Shown here: piece after piece, positions 46,414-59,900 of the stretch
How the letters are laid out: every line of letters starts with the position of its first letter
Numbering within the stretch: position 1 is the first letter of the stretch
From: Canna indica
Lineage: Eukaryota; Streptophyta; Magnoliopsida; Zingiberales; Cannaceae
Length of the DNA stretch: 64,000 nucleotides
Assembly: GCA_034359265.1 (NCBI GenBank)
Contig: CP136892.1
Location: forward strand, 86,296,001-86,360,000
Direction of reading: 5' to 3'
Translations under genes and position numbers: made by a program
The notes under the pieces: generated by a model
What the model was told of the DNA's origin: nothing
Databases searched by the model: none
Seen by the model: the letters and a program-made list of their open reading frames with translations, nothing else

Positions 46414-48642
46414 GAGAGCTAGAACCCACATGATTTCCCACAACCTCACATGGATCCATCTTATCCTTGGAGACTACCGCTGCAGCTGCTGCTACTACTA
46501 AGCTAGTAATTATCCTATCAACATTAACCGGGAGTCAAATTAAGAAAGTTTCATTGCATGTTTAATTTACTCTTTTTTTGGTGGTTATTCTTATGCTGTT
46601 TCTTTTGTTTTTCTGACAACCTATGTTTTTTTCACTCCGTGATTGAATTCGAATACTGTAATGGAAGATTTGAGATCATTATGAATCTATGATTGGTCTT
46701 GGAATCAGAATGGTATCTTTGAACTTTTAAGGGAGAGTGCAATCTGGCGTGCCTGTGCATATATGTATTATGACATCTCAACCGGCAGGTCTTGTTTTAT
46801 AGTTAATAATAGACTAAGGTCCATTTGGTTGATGAAATGACATCATAAGAATAAAAAAGAAAGATAAATAAATAAATAAGAAATATTATTAGTATTACAT
46901 GAGGAATAGCTATTAATTTCTATGTTTTATTAGTGCAAGGAATAGATAAGTAATATGATCAAGATAACCTTGATAATAATATTAAATATTTATGTTCTCA
47001 AATTATATTGTATTATATTTTATTGTAATTTAGTAACAACATAATAAAAATGCGAATTATTGTAAAATATTTTAAACATCAAATATTAATTTAAAAATCT
47101 AACAAATAGGAATTAATTTTGAATTAGTTAAAAATAATTTAAATGATTTATTAGTTTTAAAATAGTAACAATAATTATTATCATTTATTTTCTTTTCATA
47201 AAATTTAATTGAATTACCATAAAATAACAACAATAATAAACTTAGAGGACAATTAATCAATTATATGTTTGTTTCCTCGTTGGAACCAGAATTACAGTCA
47301 ATTGATTACTTTATATATATATAATATCTGTTTGGGTTACGAGTCTGACTGTAATCAAAGGTATCATGCACGCAGGACCTTACTGTTTGTTTGTGATTAT
47401 GGGTCCTTGCAATAGATATATTCGGTCCTCCTCGAGGAATTCATTTTTCCCCAGGCGATCAATAGCAATTCCTTGCAAATTCAATCAGGTCTCATGGGTT
47501 ACAATTTGCTCTTGCTATTCTGGTGGAATGTTCTTCCACTCATATATAAATATATTCCAACAGTAGAACGGAGGTCCACCTTCATTCTCCCTGAAAAGGA
47601 AAAGGAAAAAAGCAACATCCACGCAATATTACTATTCCAAAAGTCAATGGAGTACATACTAGTTGGATAGAGAGAGGGGAACGAATAGGAGGAATTGCGT
47701 GAAGCTGAAGCTATTTCTCTGTTTGGTATTCCTAAGGAAGCGAGGCAAAATTAATTGAATGGACATTTTGGATGTTGACCTACTGGTTATAGTAGGGTGG
47801 CGGAGGAAGAACATTAAGTGGTGGAATCTAAAATGTGTCGCAGTAGTGCAACATCCATTAACATGTACGAAGGAAAAAACATGCAATACTAGTTATAGCA
47901 AAAGGCATAGAATCGCAGAAAGTTAAAGCATATATAAAGGATGAACGAAAAGGAGGATGCACCCGGGAGAGTATAAAACTAGAAAGAAATAGCACCTGAT
48001 GCCTTTTGCCTCCTTCAGCTCCTAGTATAAAGCAATTTTTGATATTAGACAACTGTTTATGTTATATGCACAGCTGAAGTCATGCTTCTTCTATTTATCT
48101 GATCGAAGAATTAGTGTAGCATATATAATTAAATTACATGTACAAGTACTCTTGTTTTTAATTTTGATCTATTCAATATGTAACAACAAATTAATACTTT
48201 AGTAGTAGAATTGTTATGATGAAAAAGAACCTTAAAATTACTTTACACACTTGGTTATTTTGATTGAGTTAGTACTTAGTAGTGATCAGTAGAGATTTTT
48301 TATTTTCAGACAGATTGTTGAACATATTACTTTCACACATGAATTAGGTATATTAGTGACAAGCATTTACTGAATTCTTTAATTGTAGGGTGTTTTCAAT
48401 TTAAAGCTATTTTTCTTTCCCTAGTGGTGAACCATGGACATGACACATGCAGCTAGTGAGAAAAGTCTAGTTCGAACGAATGGACAGAGAGGATCTGGTC
48501 TAGTTCAATAGGTCATACATCTTTGTCTAAGCTGGTTTTCTTGTGCCAAAAGGGAGCCAGCAATGCATTGTTCAAAGATCTCCTTGCTGTCTGTGTCAGC
48601 ACCGAGTCATGGGAAGTGAGACATCATTCAATCACGCCCATC
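46414..48642. other. FAF 3' UTR and AT-rich spacer
   Basis: The first few hundred bases are the likely 3' UTR. From 46810 to about 47260 the sequence is very AT-rich and begins like a MITE (ggtccatttggttgatga), but no matching right end was found. No gene is seen. Confidence 0.4.
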
Positions 48643-48662
48643 ATCACTGTATTATAATGTAT

Positions 48663-48767
48663 TTTCTTTACTTTTCAACTTATTTTGTATCCTCTCCTTT
48701 ATACATATACCTTTCATACCTCTTGAATAGAATGCTAGGTTCTTCTTTTCAAAATAAAAAATAAAAA
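48663..48767 (+). mobile_element. Short retroposon, 105 bp, with perfect 20-bp target duplication
   Basis: Identical 20-base repeats atcactgtattataatgtat lie at 48643-48662 and 48768-48787. The 105 bases between them are unique sequence ending in an A-rich tail (caaaataaaaaataaaa). A long perfect duplication with a 3' A-rich tail points to LINE-driven insertion of a short transcript or a heavily truncated LINE. The parent sequence is not identified. Confidence 0.75.
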
Positions 48768-48787
48768 ATCACTGTATTATAATGTAT

Positions 48788-51015
48788 GCGAATCAGTTCG
48801 ATTTAATTTATTTTGGGGTGACGTGAGTTGAACCATGCACTGTCTTCAATTCATTTCAAGCTGGGCCAGAGCAAGTGTTTGTTTGCGTCACTAACTTTTG
48901 CCTCATTGCATGTATTTTACGAGTTTTCGCAAGTGCAGGTGCAGCTTTGAAGTCTGGGCCTGAGATGGAGTGACGAGTCTATCTCTAAACAATTACTTGC
49001 GAGCTGGCGGCAGAGGGCCCCATGCATACAGTGCATGGCTTTTTGTTGATTGAGGTACTAATTATTTATGGCTTCTTTCGCTGTGTTAAATAATGCTTGA
49101 TGTTGATACGGGAGAAAATTTAAAACCTTGACTAAATAGACCAGCTAAAAGAAACATCTCTTCCCCTTGTATTGAGGCATTTTTCAAAGGGACTAGCTAG
49201 AATTATGATGATCCCAATCCTGTTGGCTAGCTGTTATTCAAAGATCAAATTAGTTTAAATTAACTTACAATTCTAGTGATCTGCAAGCGAGTGGATTAAT
49301 TGATTCTGCTGATTTGAAGTGTCAACAAACTATATCTCCTGTACCAGATAATGCTCGAGTGGATTAAGACTTGAGATAATATATTTTTATTTTCATGTAT
49401 CAATTCAGAACAATTAACTAATCTTGCTAATAATTGTGTCCGGTCGAAGTCTCTCCTAAATCTTGTTTCTGGGGATGCTGATGCCTGTGAGATTGACAAA
49501 GCAACTGCAGTACTAACTCTTAATCATTCAGACTGTGAAAAGCAGCTGTTATAGCGACCTCAGAGATCCAGTAACTTTAAGCAAATTGATTGCTTATCAC
49601 AAACAGATTCTTAATTGATTTCCTCTGTGCATGGGTCCATTAAGGTTATTATCCAACTCATAAGGTTATCTTGTCCCACCGTATAATTAATTCCAAGATC
49701 TTCAAGATCCTTTTGTTGACCATCATATCGCTCAAAACTGGAACTACTTGATTGAGTAGTTCCATCTATATATATATACCTATGTAAGGTTAATTTGCTT
49801 CATAAATCCGTCACCTAGACCCAGATACTAGGACTAATTTAATGCTCATAACCTTAATCATTTACGCTGTTTTTTGTTGCTTCATGAAGGATTATATATA
49901 TTTCTTCAGTGTGTATGCATGTATGTATCATACATATAAATTTATTTGAAAGAATATACATATAGATTTATGCATATCCTAAATTTTGAGTTGTGTTATG
50001 TTGTTCATATTTTTAAGTAATGTAGATATGTTGTGGAATTCTTGGACTTGACAATTGACCATGTATAGCTAAATGCATGCTGAGACATTTAGGTTTAATC
50101 TTTTGGTTAATGCATTTCAACAAATCTAAATAAATGCTACTCAGTCAAAAGATCAACTGGAAATTATCCTAATGAGACAATCTATTTCAACTGTTGAAAA
50201 AAAAGAAAAACATGACCTTGGATATGATCTCTGAGAAAAAGAAGGATCACCAAATATGCCTGTTATTTTCAAAGACAAATGCCACTTTCATTTGAATTTA
50301 CCAGAAAAGAATGGATCATCAATCTGCTGGTCACTAGCATGCAATATTTGTGTCCCTTTTTTTACTGACATGACCTGAAAGCCAAACTTGACCTTCCTTT
50401 GAATAGTTTGTCCATCCTTTGAATCTCCGAGAAATTTATGGTTCATCCATCGAATTATTCTCTGCGTGCATGCCTAAATTCAATGCATGTGCTTTTACTC
50501 ACTTATTTTCAATGCCATAGTTGTGGTTATTAGTTCTTATTATATAAAGCAACACCATTTTGACTTGTGCTCAAATTGCTTAGTATGCAAGGCTGCCAAG
50601 CTCAGACATTTGCTGACCATATTTGAAGTACTGCTCCAGGACAAAGAATGCAAAAGAATCTTGTACTGCGGAAACCACAAGAATATTTTCCATTGTCATA
50701 TTTATTCTATCCTGTCCACTTCTCAAATTTTAGTGATTGATAGCTTTCCAATTATCACCTTGTTAATTTATCAAATTGTCAAAATTAAGCTAATCAACTT
50801 CACAAGATCAGTCAGGGTGCAATTGGACTGGAGTGGCCCATTTGGGATAACTGGAGAGTCCAAAATACCCACATTTGTCAGCAGAAATTCTACTTAATAA
50901 TTTAAAGGCATGGGTAATGCATTGATTATATTAGTTTATTTCACCTTGGCATGTATAATAGATTTGTGTACAAATATTTTGGTCGAATAATTGCGAAGGA
51001 TTCATCCTAGATTTA
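48788..51015. other. Intergenic; no gene seen
   Basis: This is AT-rich sequence with short chance frames. The longest (50487-50897, 136 aa) has no recognisable domain and no supporting signals. Confidence 0.4.
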
Positions 51016-51696
51016 GGCATCGTTTGGTTGACACAACTTTCTGCAGGAAGTAGTCAAAACAACTCTTATTTAGTTGACACACTTCATGCATTTTGTAGGA
51101 AGTACAATTTTTCTCAGTAAGTGCAACTTTCTACAAAACACAGGAAGTAATTTATCTAAGAGGACCTAGGTAAGTTACACTTTCTGCATTGTAATTGAAA
51201 GAAAAGTCCATATTAGCCATACATTTGCATTTAATACAAAATTTATAATTTATATTGTCAATATTACGAGATTAAATAATCTTTAAATTCTTCACATATT
51301 TATTTTATTTTATTTTATTTTTAGTAAAATATATAATTTTTCATATTAAATATAAATAAAAATTGTTTTTCCTATATAATATAATATTTTCATATATAAT
51401 TATACATTACAATATTTATTTACAAATAAAATTTATTTTTTTATATATACTAACACATATAAATTAAAATATTAATTTATATATATATATAAAAATTAAT
51501 CATTTCATATGTACTCCTTAGAAAGTACTCATGTCATCAAAATATATTGTAGGTGGAAAGTTACACTTCATATGAATTAACTTTTTGTCAATCAAATACT
51601 TTTAAGGTACTTTTCGAAAAATACACGTGAGAAGTTAATTCATGAGAATTATAATTTTATGTAGAAAGTTATTTCTCATGTCAACTAAACAAGACC
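51016..51696. mobile_element. Tourist-like element, 681 bp
   Basis: The left end ggcatcgtttggttgacac pairs imperfectly with the complement of the right end, ggtcttgtttagttgacat. The flanks are tta (51013-51015) and tta (51697-51699). The GTTTGGTTGAC-type end and 3-bp TWA duplication fit PIF/Harbinger MITEs. The interior is AT-rich and repeats aactttctac or gaaagtt words. Confidence 0.65.
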
Positions 51697-51765
51697 TTAG
51701 TTGTTGTAAGGAGTTTATAAGTAGCTTATCGTGTCCTAATTTGACCTTAATCGCCTCCGAGAATT

Positions 51766-52920
51766 AATCTAAAATGCTGGTTTTGGTCACCGTAGAAAAA
51801 TAGGAAATCAAAGTTTGGGCTTTTTTTATTTCAACATTTAATAATTTGGCGGCCTTTTAAGACAAACTGATGAGAAGTCAATTCTCGAGGTGGTTTGACT
51901 CCCCCTGGGACTAGGGATGAGCGGGTTCGGGTACCCAATAATTTTCATGATATCCGGATCCTATCCTATATAGGATCGATTCCTATATTTTGGACCAGAA
52001 TCCTACCCCGTTGGAACCTAGAATCGGACCCTACCCGGAACCACCGGTTCCGGTTCCGATTCCAAGTACCCTATTGGATCACTTATTTAATTTTGTTAAT
52101 GTGAATAGAAAATAATGAATTAATGAATTAATGAATGAAAGAGTTTGCTAATGTTCACTATAATTTTTATTGTTGTTTTGTGGCAAAAATAGTAATATAT
52201 GTAGAGTGTAACTAATAGATTATATTGAGAAATTGCAAATAGACTCCTAAAAGAGATATAGACACTATAAATGTTACAAAGAATACTCATGTTGCAAAAT
52301 GAATGATATTCTCTACTTAATTGGCAACTATAATCATTGGTAATATAGTTGTTGTGGATGCCATAAATCCTCAAAATTCTACGAATATATCTATTATCTA
52401 ATATATCGGATTCAAGTTAAATAATTAAATATATATAATCCGGTACCGATTCCGATTTCGATTTTGGGTTCCGACGTGTTGGATCCGGAATCGAAACCGA
52501 TTTTAACCGATTCCTTGATTTGATATCCAGATCCTATTCGAATTTAATTCGGGTGTACTCAGAACCTACCCAATCGAATCAATTTTAATCGATTTCGGGT
52601 CTATCCGGTACCTATGCACACTCCTACTTGGGACTCTTCAACACCGAATTAATGTTCTATAAGTTCACATAGGGGTGTCTCGAGTCCCGACTCCCCTGAA
52701 ACTGGTGGGTTCTGGTCACCGCATGTGAGAATAAGATATCAAAATTCAGACGATTTTATAACATTTTATTTTTTTTTGGATTCTTCGACACCGAATTATT
52801 ATTCGGTAAGTTCAAATGGGGTGTCCAGACTCCCTAAAGTTGTTGAACCTGCATTCTAGTTACCTTAGGTAGTTAGGTGCGATTAAGAAATCAAAATCTG
52901 GACGATTTTGCACCATTTAA
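51766..52920. repeat. Degenerate tandem array interrupted by a hAT insertion
   Basis: A unit containing ttctggtcaccg, then aatcaaaatctggacgatttt, and a ttcgacaccgaattattatt start recurs at about 52632-52780 and 52780-52920. A related piece, ttttggtcaccgtag, lies at about 51780 before the hAT element. The array seems to predate the hAT insertion at 51912-52626. Confidence 0.55.
51912..52626. mobile_element. Non-autonomous hAT-like element, 715 bp
   Basis: The left end tagggatgagcg pairs with the complement of the right end, taggagtgtgca. The flanks are cctgggac (51904-51911) and cttgggac (52627-52634), 7 of 8 bases. The subterminal regions repeat CCGGTTCCG and CCGATTCC words. The interior has no transposase. 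Confidence 0.75.
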
Positions 52921-53122
52921 AATTTTTTGGGGCTATTTGTCACCGAAATAATAAAAAATCTAGATATATGAAATGTACACCAAGTAGCCTCATTCATTTT
53001 TTATTAGTGTTCAATTAGGAGAAAAGTGAAAATTTGCTCTGTATTCGTTATCTTAGCTGCATTTGTTTTTGGGCAGTTTTTCCAAACCTGGATCATTTTT
53101 TTTTACAAATCCATAATTTTAC

Positions 53123-53465
53123 TTTTCCAAAATCCTTGAAATACTCTTGAGTTTGATTTGATATTCGATTCCAAACTTTTACAAAAATATGAAATATATT
53201 AATTCCACATTTTTAAGAAAATTTAAAATCTACTATATTCTCAAAAAATTATAAATGTTATCAATAATATACGAAATAAATTAATTAAAAAATATATATT
53301 ATAATCATAGCTATAGTTATTAAACAAAGAATAAATTGATCTCAACGGTTCCCGTTCCGCATTTTTGAAAAAATCCAACACCTACTATTTTTTTTGACTT
53401 TTACAAAAGTCTAGAATCGAATACCAAACTTAACTTGATAGCATTTCGGAGATTTTGAGAAAAAA
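53123..53465. repeat. Foldback repeat with arms of about 65 bases
   Basis: The left arm (53123-53187) includes ttgatattcgattccaaact. The right arm (53399-53465) on the other strand reads ttggtattcgattctagact in the matching place. The arms continue imperfectly outward. It is probably an old MITE; no target duplication could be fixed. Confidence 0.5.
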
Positions 53466-53913
53466 AATATTATGAACCTAAAAATTTCTCAATATCGTTT
53501 AGGAAAATTGCTCTTTGCTTTTTTGCTAAATACAACTCTTCATTTGCAAACCAAAGCAATATACAATGCACTGCCTCAAATATCAGATACAGAAAAAAAG
53601 CAATTAGATCAGAGAAATTTGGGATACATGCACAATGCGTTACCATCAAGTTCATGGATAACTCATTTGGTTACGAAGACTATGAGCAAAAAAAATAAAC
53701 ACGCTTGCCTTACAAGGGGGACAAGGAACCGTGACAACGAGCCCTAATTATGACTTCTGTTAATTCAAATGCCATATTATATGCATCACTATGCCCAAGG
53801 AAGTTAAAACCACTCAAAAAAGCTCTAACTTATATACACCACTCTATCAACACAATTGTGGGACTTTTTTTTCTTCAAATAGTTATATTATGTATTTCTG
53901 ATCTGTTGAGAGC

Positions 53914-56900
53914 CTAAACATCATATACAGGCATCCGCTCCTCAATAGGCATGCGGCATATAGGGCACTTCTTGCACTTATCCGAGCAGGACCTAGGGGC
54001 AAAATTGAAGTTCATGTTTAGAAAAGCAAAAAGGAACTACTAGAGGAATTAACCAATACGTTACAGAAGTACTGTGCATAACCAACTGCAATATGATGTA
54101 CACATGAGAAAATAATAATAAAACACATGAAACATACTTGCAAAGAATCCGGTGCCGACATGGGAGCAGGACCATGCATATTTCTGCCTCAAAGCAAATC
54201 CTGCATAGCACTTTCTCCTGAAAAATATGACGAGCACATCCTTAATACCAGTGCACATGAATAGCGCAAGTTCAGCGAAGAAAAGCAGTTGCAAGGCCAA
54301 GAAATGCAAAGGTTAAAGAAATAAATATTGGAAGTTTCAAAATAGGAATGCAATATCTCTATTTGCATGACGTACACAACTAGGATTGCGTTCTGATGCA
54401 TGCTAAGTGCAGTTTCTAATAGATTCTAGTTTAATCAATAGCATTCTCTTAAATAATTCAGAGAGCTAAATGTATAGTAACAAACAATATGCAGAAAGTA
54501 GAAAGACCTTGCCTTCTCAATATCTTCCATAGTTGCATAACAAGGGGAATTGGAGTCCAATAGTTCATAGTTATAAGGCAGGAATTTAAGTAGATACATC
54601 ACCTACTATTGTTTCTAAAAAAAGAACTCTGTCAAACTGGTCCTTGCATCAGACCAGATATTGATTAACATATATAGCTCTCTAAAGTCCATTCCTTATG
54701 TAATAAGCATAGTAAGGCCAAATAGAATAGATATGTCCAAGAACATGAGCACATTACTCCATTCGTAACAGCCTCACAATAAAAAATCACTTGCTTGAGC
54801 ATCACCCAGCAAGTGTTGCAAAATAGAAAGACCCTCAATAACCTTAGTTGTAGGATTTTTATACTATCTGGTTAATTATAAACAATACAATGCAAAACTT
54901 AACCGGTGGTTTGGGACAATCTAGTGGTTTACTTTTGGTTCTTACACCACCATTTACTTTCTTTCTTTTAATTCCTAGAGTATTTTTTTTCTTTGTTGAA
55001 CTAAATTTGATTGTTTTCTTAGCCTAGTTATAGTTGTGTATAATACATATGTTAGATATTTTAACAGTTTAATTGAAAGGCCTACCTGATCACTAGTTTG
55101 CTTCACTGAGTAGGCCAATTGTTCCTAGAAAATATGATTACGGCATCGCTTACTATTCCCTGCTCTTCTATAATACTATTATTTTGTTATAACAGGATGG
55201 TAGGAAGTTAAGTCCTCCATTGCATGAGAATGAGCTGCAATACAAGTAGAATTTCTATGCACCGTCTAGCATTTTAATTATTAATGCCACTCCTATTAGT
55301 ATTAAACACAAGAAAACTAATGCATACCAAAATTCAAGAAAGTGACAGCAGAATCCCATTGAAGCAAATGGTATTGAAAAAAACTAAAAACCAAAGAAAC
55401 ACAATCTATAATAAGCATCAACTAGCTCTTTGATATATTTCACTTTAAGACAAGGTTAGATACTATACATTTTGAAGCCTTTCATATTCTTGTTGGCTAT
55501 ACTTTGTTATTTCAGCTTGTTCTCCCAAAGCTGCTTGCAGTCTCCAAACCTGTGGTACAAATAGTAATGGAGATAAAGCAACTGAATATATTATGGTTCG
55601 CAACCCCACTTTAGCTGTGTCGCAAGAATGCAACTATAAGCTTGCGGAACTCATAAAAGCAAGCAAATTAAGTCTACTGTACCTCCTCTGCAAGATCCTT
55701 CTTTGCCATTTTCTTTACAACCTCAGGTGGATAACCACAAAAAGTGTTATACCTGCAGACAACAAATGATGGCTGAATGATCAGAAGAAAGAGAAAGATG
55801 CTTGTTGTGCTAGTACTCATTATTTCAGCTGCAAGTATTTCACAGCACATATTCAGCTGTAGGAAGATCTGCCATGATGGCCTTGATCACCAGCTATGAA
55901 GTTTCATTCCACAAAAAACTCTTGCTCTTTCCATATTTCCTGATTTTAGTGAAATAAGATGATAAGCAATGTTTATCTTTGGTTTTTCAGAAAGGAATTC
56001 ATCTGACACAGTAGATGAGACCACTGGTTCCTTCCTAAATGACTCGCATGGCACAATTGATATTGTAAAAAAAAGCAAAGCATGAAAAGCAGCTTAGAAC
56101 CAAATTTTCATCCTTACAAGGTTAAAGCTCGGTTAGGTTCATCACGTACAACTGAAGAAATCCAAGTGATCTTTTCAAAGACTCAAAAACAGGTAAAGTA
56201 TGTTTAATTTTACAACTTTTCCAATTTCTGTTCCACAAATTTGATCGCAAGATGCTGAATTAGCATCTTTCAGTGGTGTGCTGCTCATACTTAAATTTCC
56301 AAAACATACTAGTGAGAAGGTAAAACATTAGGTAAAGTCCATTTACTAGCTATTCCGAAGGGATGTTGAAAGCATAAATATGATTAAGGGCACTTTTCAA
56401 GAGATGCAATTCAGTGCTTCATGTAAGAAGAACGTTGAACAAGAATTTTTCCTTTCTACTAATTTCATCTAAAACCAAGACTTTACCTTAGGAAAATACA
56501 CAGAGAAACTAGTAGGTTGTTAGCCCCCACAAAGCATAGCTGTAATAGTATTATGTCATACTGATAATTAGCAAGGATTCTATGTAAGCTTTAACATGCA
56601 TAGCAGCCCTCGTGCGCACACACCAATTCATCAAAAAGCCAGAATCAAATTGTATCATAGGAACTAGAGAATCCATAAACAACTGGAAGCCAAGTCATGC
56701 AAAGTGATAACATCTTTGATTCACTCACTAGATATCAGAAACTTATATTCTCCAGCAAAACTGTCAATTCCTCAACAATAATTATTTTTTTCCTACATGT
56801 TCTCAGTGTACAGCTGGACTCCACCATTGAATAATGACATAGAATATAAAGCCATTTTTATCTCTTCTTTCTTTTAACTTTTATAACATAATGCATTTGA

Positions 56901-59900
56901 TTTCACCAAATTCTTACTGATTTTAGGTGAACATTCATTACTATCTAGTCCAGAAAAAATGATCATGTCATTTTCTTAGAAGTGAACTAATACACTATTG
57001 TATAAAGCAAGCTATTTAACCCCCACCCAACATCATGATTGCCTTCCAATAAATTGTGCTCATCATATCTCCATCAGTTATGAGGATGACCACATTATAG
57101 GATGTTTTACTTAAGGATGAACAGAATGGAAATAAGGGGGCGTTTGGTACATTACCACTTAAGATTACTGAGAATCTAGATTACCACCCAGATAGATTAC
57201 CACTTTTAAAATTACCGGTAATGTTACATTACCATGTTTGATATGTACTGATAATCTCGCTAGTAATCCACATTACCTTGTTTGGTATAAAAAAAATTAC
57301 TAGGAAACTTATATCTTTAACTAAAATACCCTCAAATAAAAAATAAAAAATAAACTAAAAAAGAATAAAATAAAATAAAATAAAAATAGAAAAATAGAAA
57401 AAAAAAAATAGAGATTACCAATTTACTATGAGATAAGGCAAAGATTTATTTCTATGTCAATAGAGGGTATTTTAGTTAGAGAATTTTTGTCAAAAACAAA
57501 AAATAATATTACCACCTTACTGATAATCCACATAGCCACCCCATCCCTTGGTAATGTGGATTACCACTTGAGTGGTAATGTAGATTACCATGGGCATCGA
57601 GATTACCAGATTACTAGTAATATGTTTCAACCAAACGCTGTAATCTGATCGGGCCCAGATAATTTTAATTAAGATTACCAGTAATCCATTTAGATTACCT
57701 CATACCAAACGCCCCCTAAGTGGTTCATGCATTAGATTGATAGATTTGTCATGGTTCATGTTTTGCTTGCCCATGCCCAGTGGCAAAAAACACACTTGAA
57801 TATCACATCGGCCAAAGTAAACAAAAAGTTACCAACATATCTTGCCAATATTTTAAAAAGCATATACAATCAGTATACAGTTGGGCACTGCATAGTTCAT
57901 ATGCGAGTGCATATTAGTTTTATATTTAAAAATATCTTAAATGATTATATTAGTCAAAACATAATATAGATAGTTGTAATGAACTTAATAAACATATTTC
58001 AAAAGATAAAATCTATAATATGACGAAGAAATGCATTTATGATGATGTAATTATAACATGGTACCAACTACAAAATTAAATAATTGATATGTAATAGACA
58101 ATTGAAAAGTGTAAACATTTTGACTTATTATAAGTTATAATATATGCAGTCACATATACCATCCTACTGCATATTTGCACTGCATGTGCATTATGTTATA
58201 GTAAAGGTGTGCATATGCATATGCAGCCGCATGAACCACTTTTCAAAACATTGTATCTTGTTATTAAATATAGAGTTCAAATAGAGAGATCCATCTTCTA
58301 TGCAGCAATGGAAGTTCAAGGAGGGCATAATATCTCAGTTAAATCACTAGCAATAAGCAGGTTCAACAAAGCATAACAGAGAAATCTTCCACATATCAGT
58401 TAGAAAAACTTATGAGCATATATAGCAGCGAGAAATACCCAGTGTCTTCAGCATGAAATAAGCGTGCTTGCTCTTCTTTGCTCCCCTCATCAATTGACCA
58501 CCAACCAAGCAATCTTCATTGTTTTGAACAAGGTATTCCAACAATGCAACATAGAACTGTTATAATTTCTTATCCGGAATATTGTAATTATGAGGTAAGG
58601 GTAGTAAGGCAAATGAAAAATTGATACAATACCTTGAACCATGACTTAGGAAGGCAAAGAAATCATGAACCTTTGATGAAATGGCAAGATATCTACTATT
58701 AATTGTTCCACCATGTAGTAAAATAACAAGCTTCTCCACTAATCTTGAAAAAGCATATAGGACGGCGGCACCTTGCAACAGAAATAATGGCAAGAAAAGT
58801 GCAAAGATTGGAATATGTCTAGCACTAGGTGGTGTTCCCTGAAATAACAGAATGGGCATTATTATGATCTAAGATTTATATAGCTATCTAATAGTATCGA
58901 CCAAAAGTTATTAGGTGAAATAAAACAACTTGCTGAAACTAACTTCTGGTATACAGTTGGATAAATGATCGGTGTCACTTCAGTATATTGAGTGATTCAA
59001 TCTACTTGAAGTCCTAGAATCTGCAACTAATCTTTTATCATTGCTCACAGGGTAGTAATAATTCCAACTACTCTTTTACCTTTATTTAAAAACAAATAGC
59101 ATTTCCTTTACATTATATACTAAAAAAAATCAAAGAATTTCATTACCAAATTGACACAAATAGTTAAAAGTTCAACTTCATTTGTGTTAAATTTCATATC
59201 ACTGGAACTAGTTAGCTATCTGGCAATTTATGTTACACCAGCTGTATAATCATTAAACCAAAGCCCATAAAAAAATGAATAATAATATCTCTAGTTACTT
59301 AAATGAATGTGATGATTCAGTAGTTTGGTTAACCAAATTTCTAACGTACAATAGAGAACTGCTTTAAATGTAGGGTAAATTCTTCTAGACCCACCCCCCT
59401 AATAATTTTTTAAAATTTCCATCACTTTCAGCAGTATTAGCTCATGGAATGATGACATGACAGCGCCATCCATAAAATTAGCATGAGATAGGACAGTTTC
59501 ATGTGTTCCTGTCATACCCATGATCTCAATGCTATAATGACAAATGAAATGCCTCTGGTTATTCCTGTGTTACTTAGTATTCATATTAATATGGGCCCTG
59601 CTCCAGCATGGCAACAGATTCTATTCACCTTGCCCAAATAAATATGCAAAGTTGAGTTATGCTACCTTAACTTGTTAGCAAAGATGTCATAACCAGCATC
59701 TTGTCACCATTTGCACAAAGTGAATAGAATGTGGGTGGTCAAGCAAACTTCTAAATTCTATGGAGCAAAATTGACTTCAGTATCTACATATGCATACAGA
59801 TTTTATGGTCGAATACACCATTAGAACCAAATAATTTTTTATTAGTTGCAAGAGGTTCTCATTCATTTAAGCAAATTTTGGTGGTTGATTGGTCCACATG

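Noticed and set aside
46810..47260. A MITE starting ggtccatttggttgatga
   Set aside because: The left end looks right, but no matching right end or target duplication was found.
50487..50897. 136-aa plus-strand frame as a gene
   Set aside because: Random composition, no domain, no promoter or splice support, and AT-rich surroundings.
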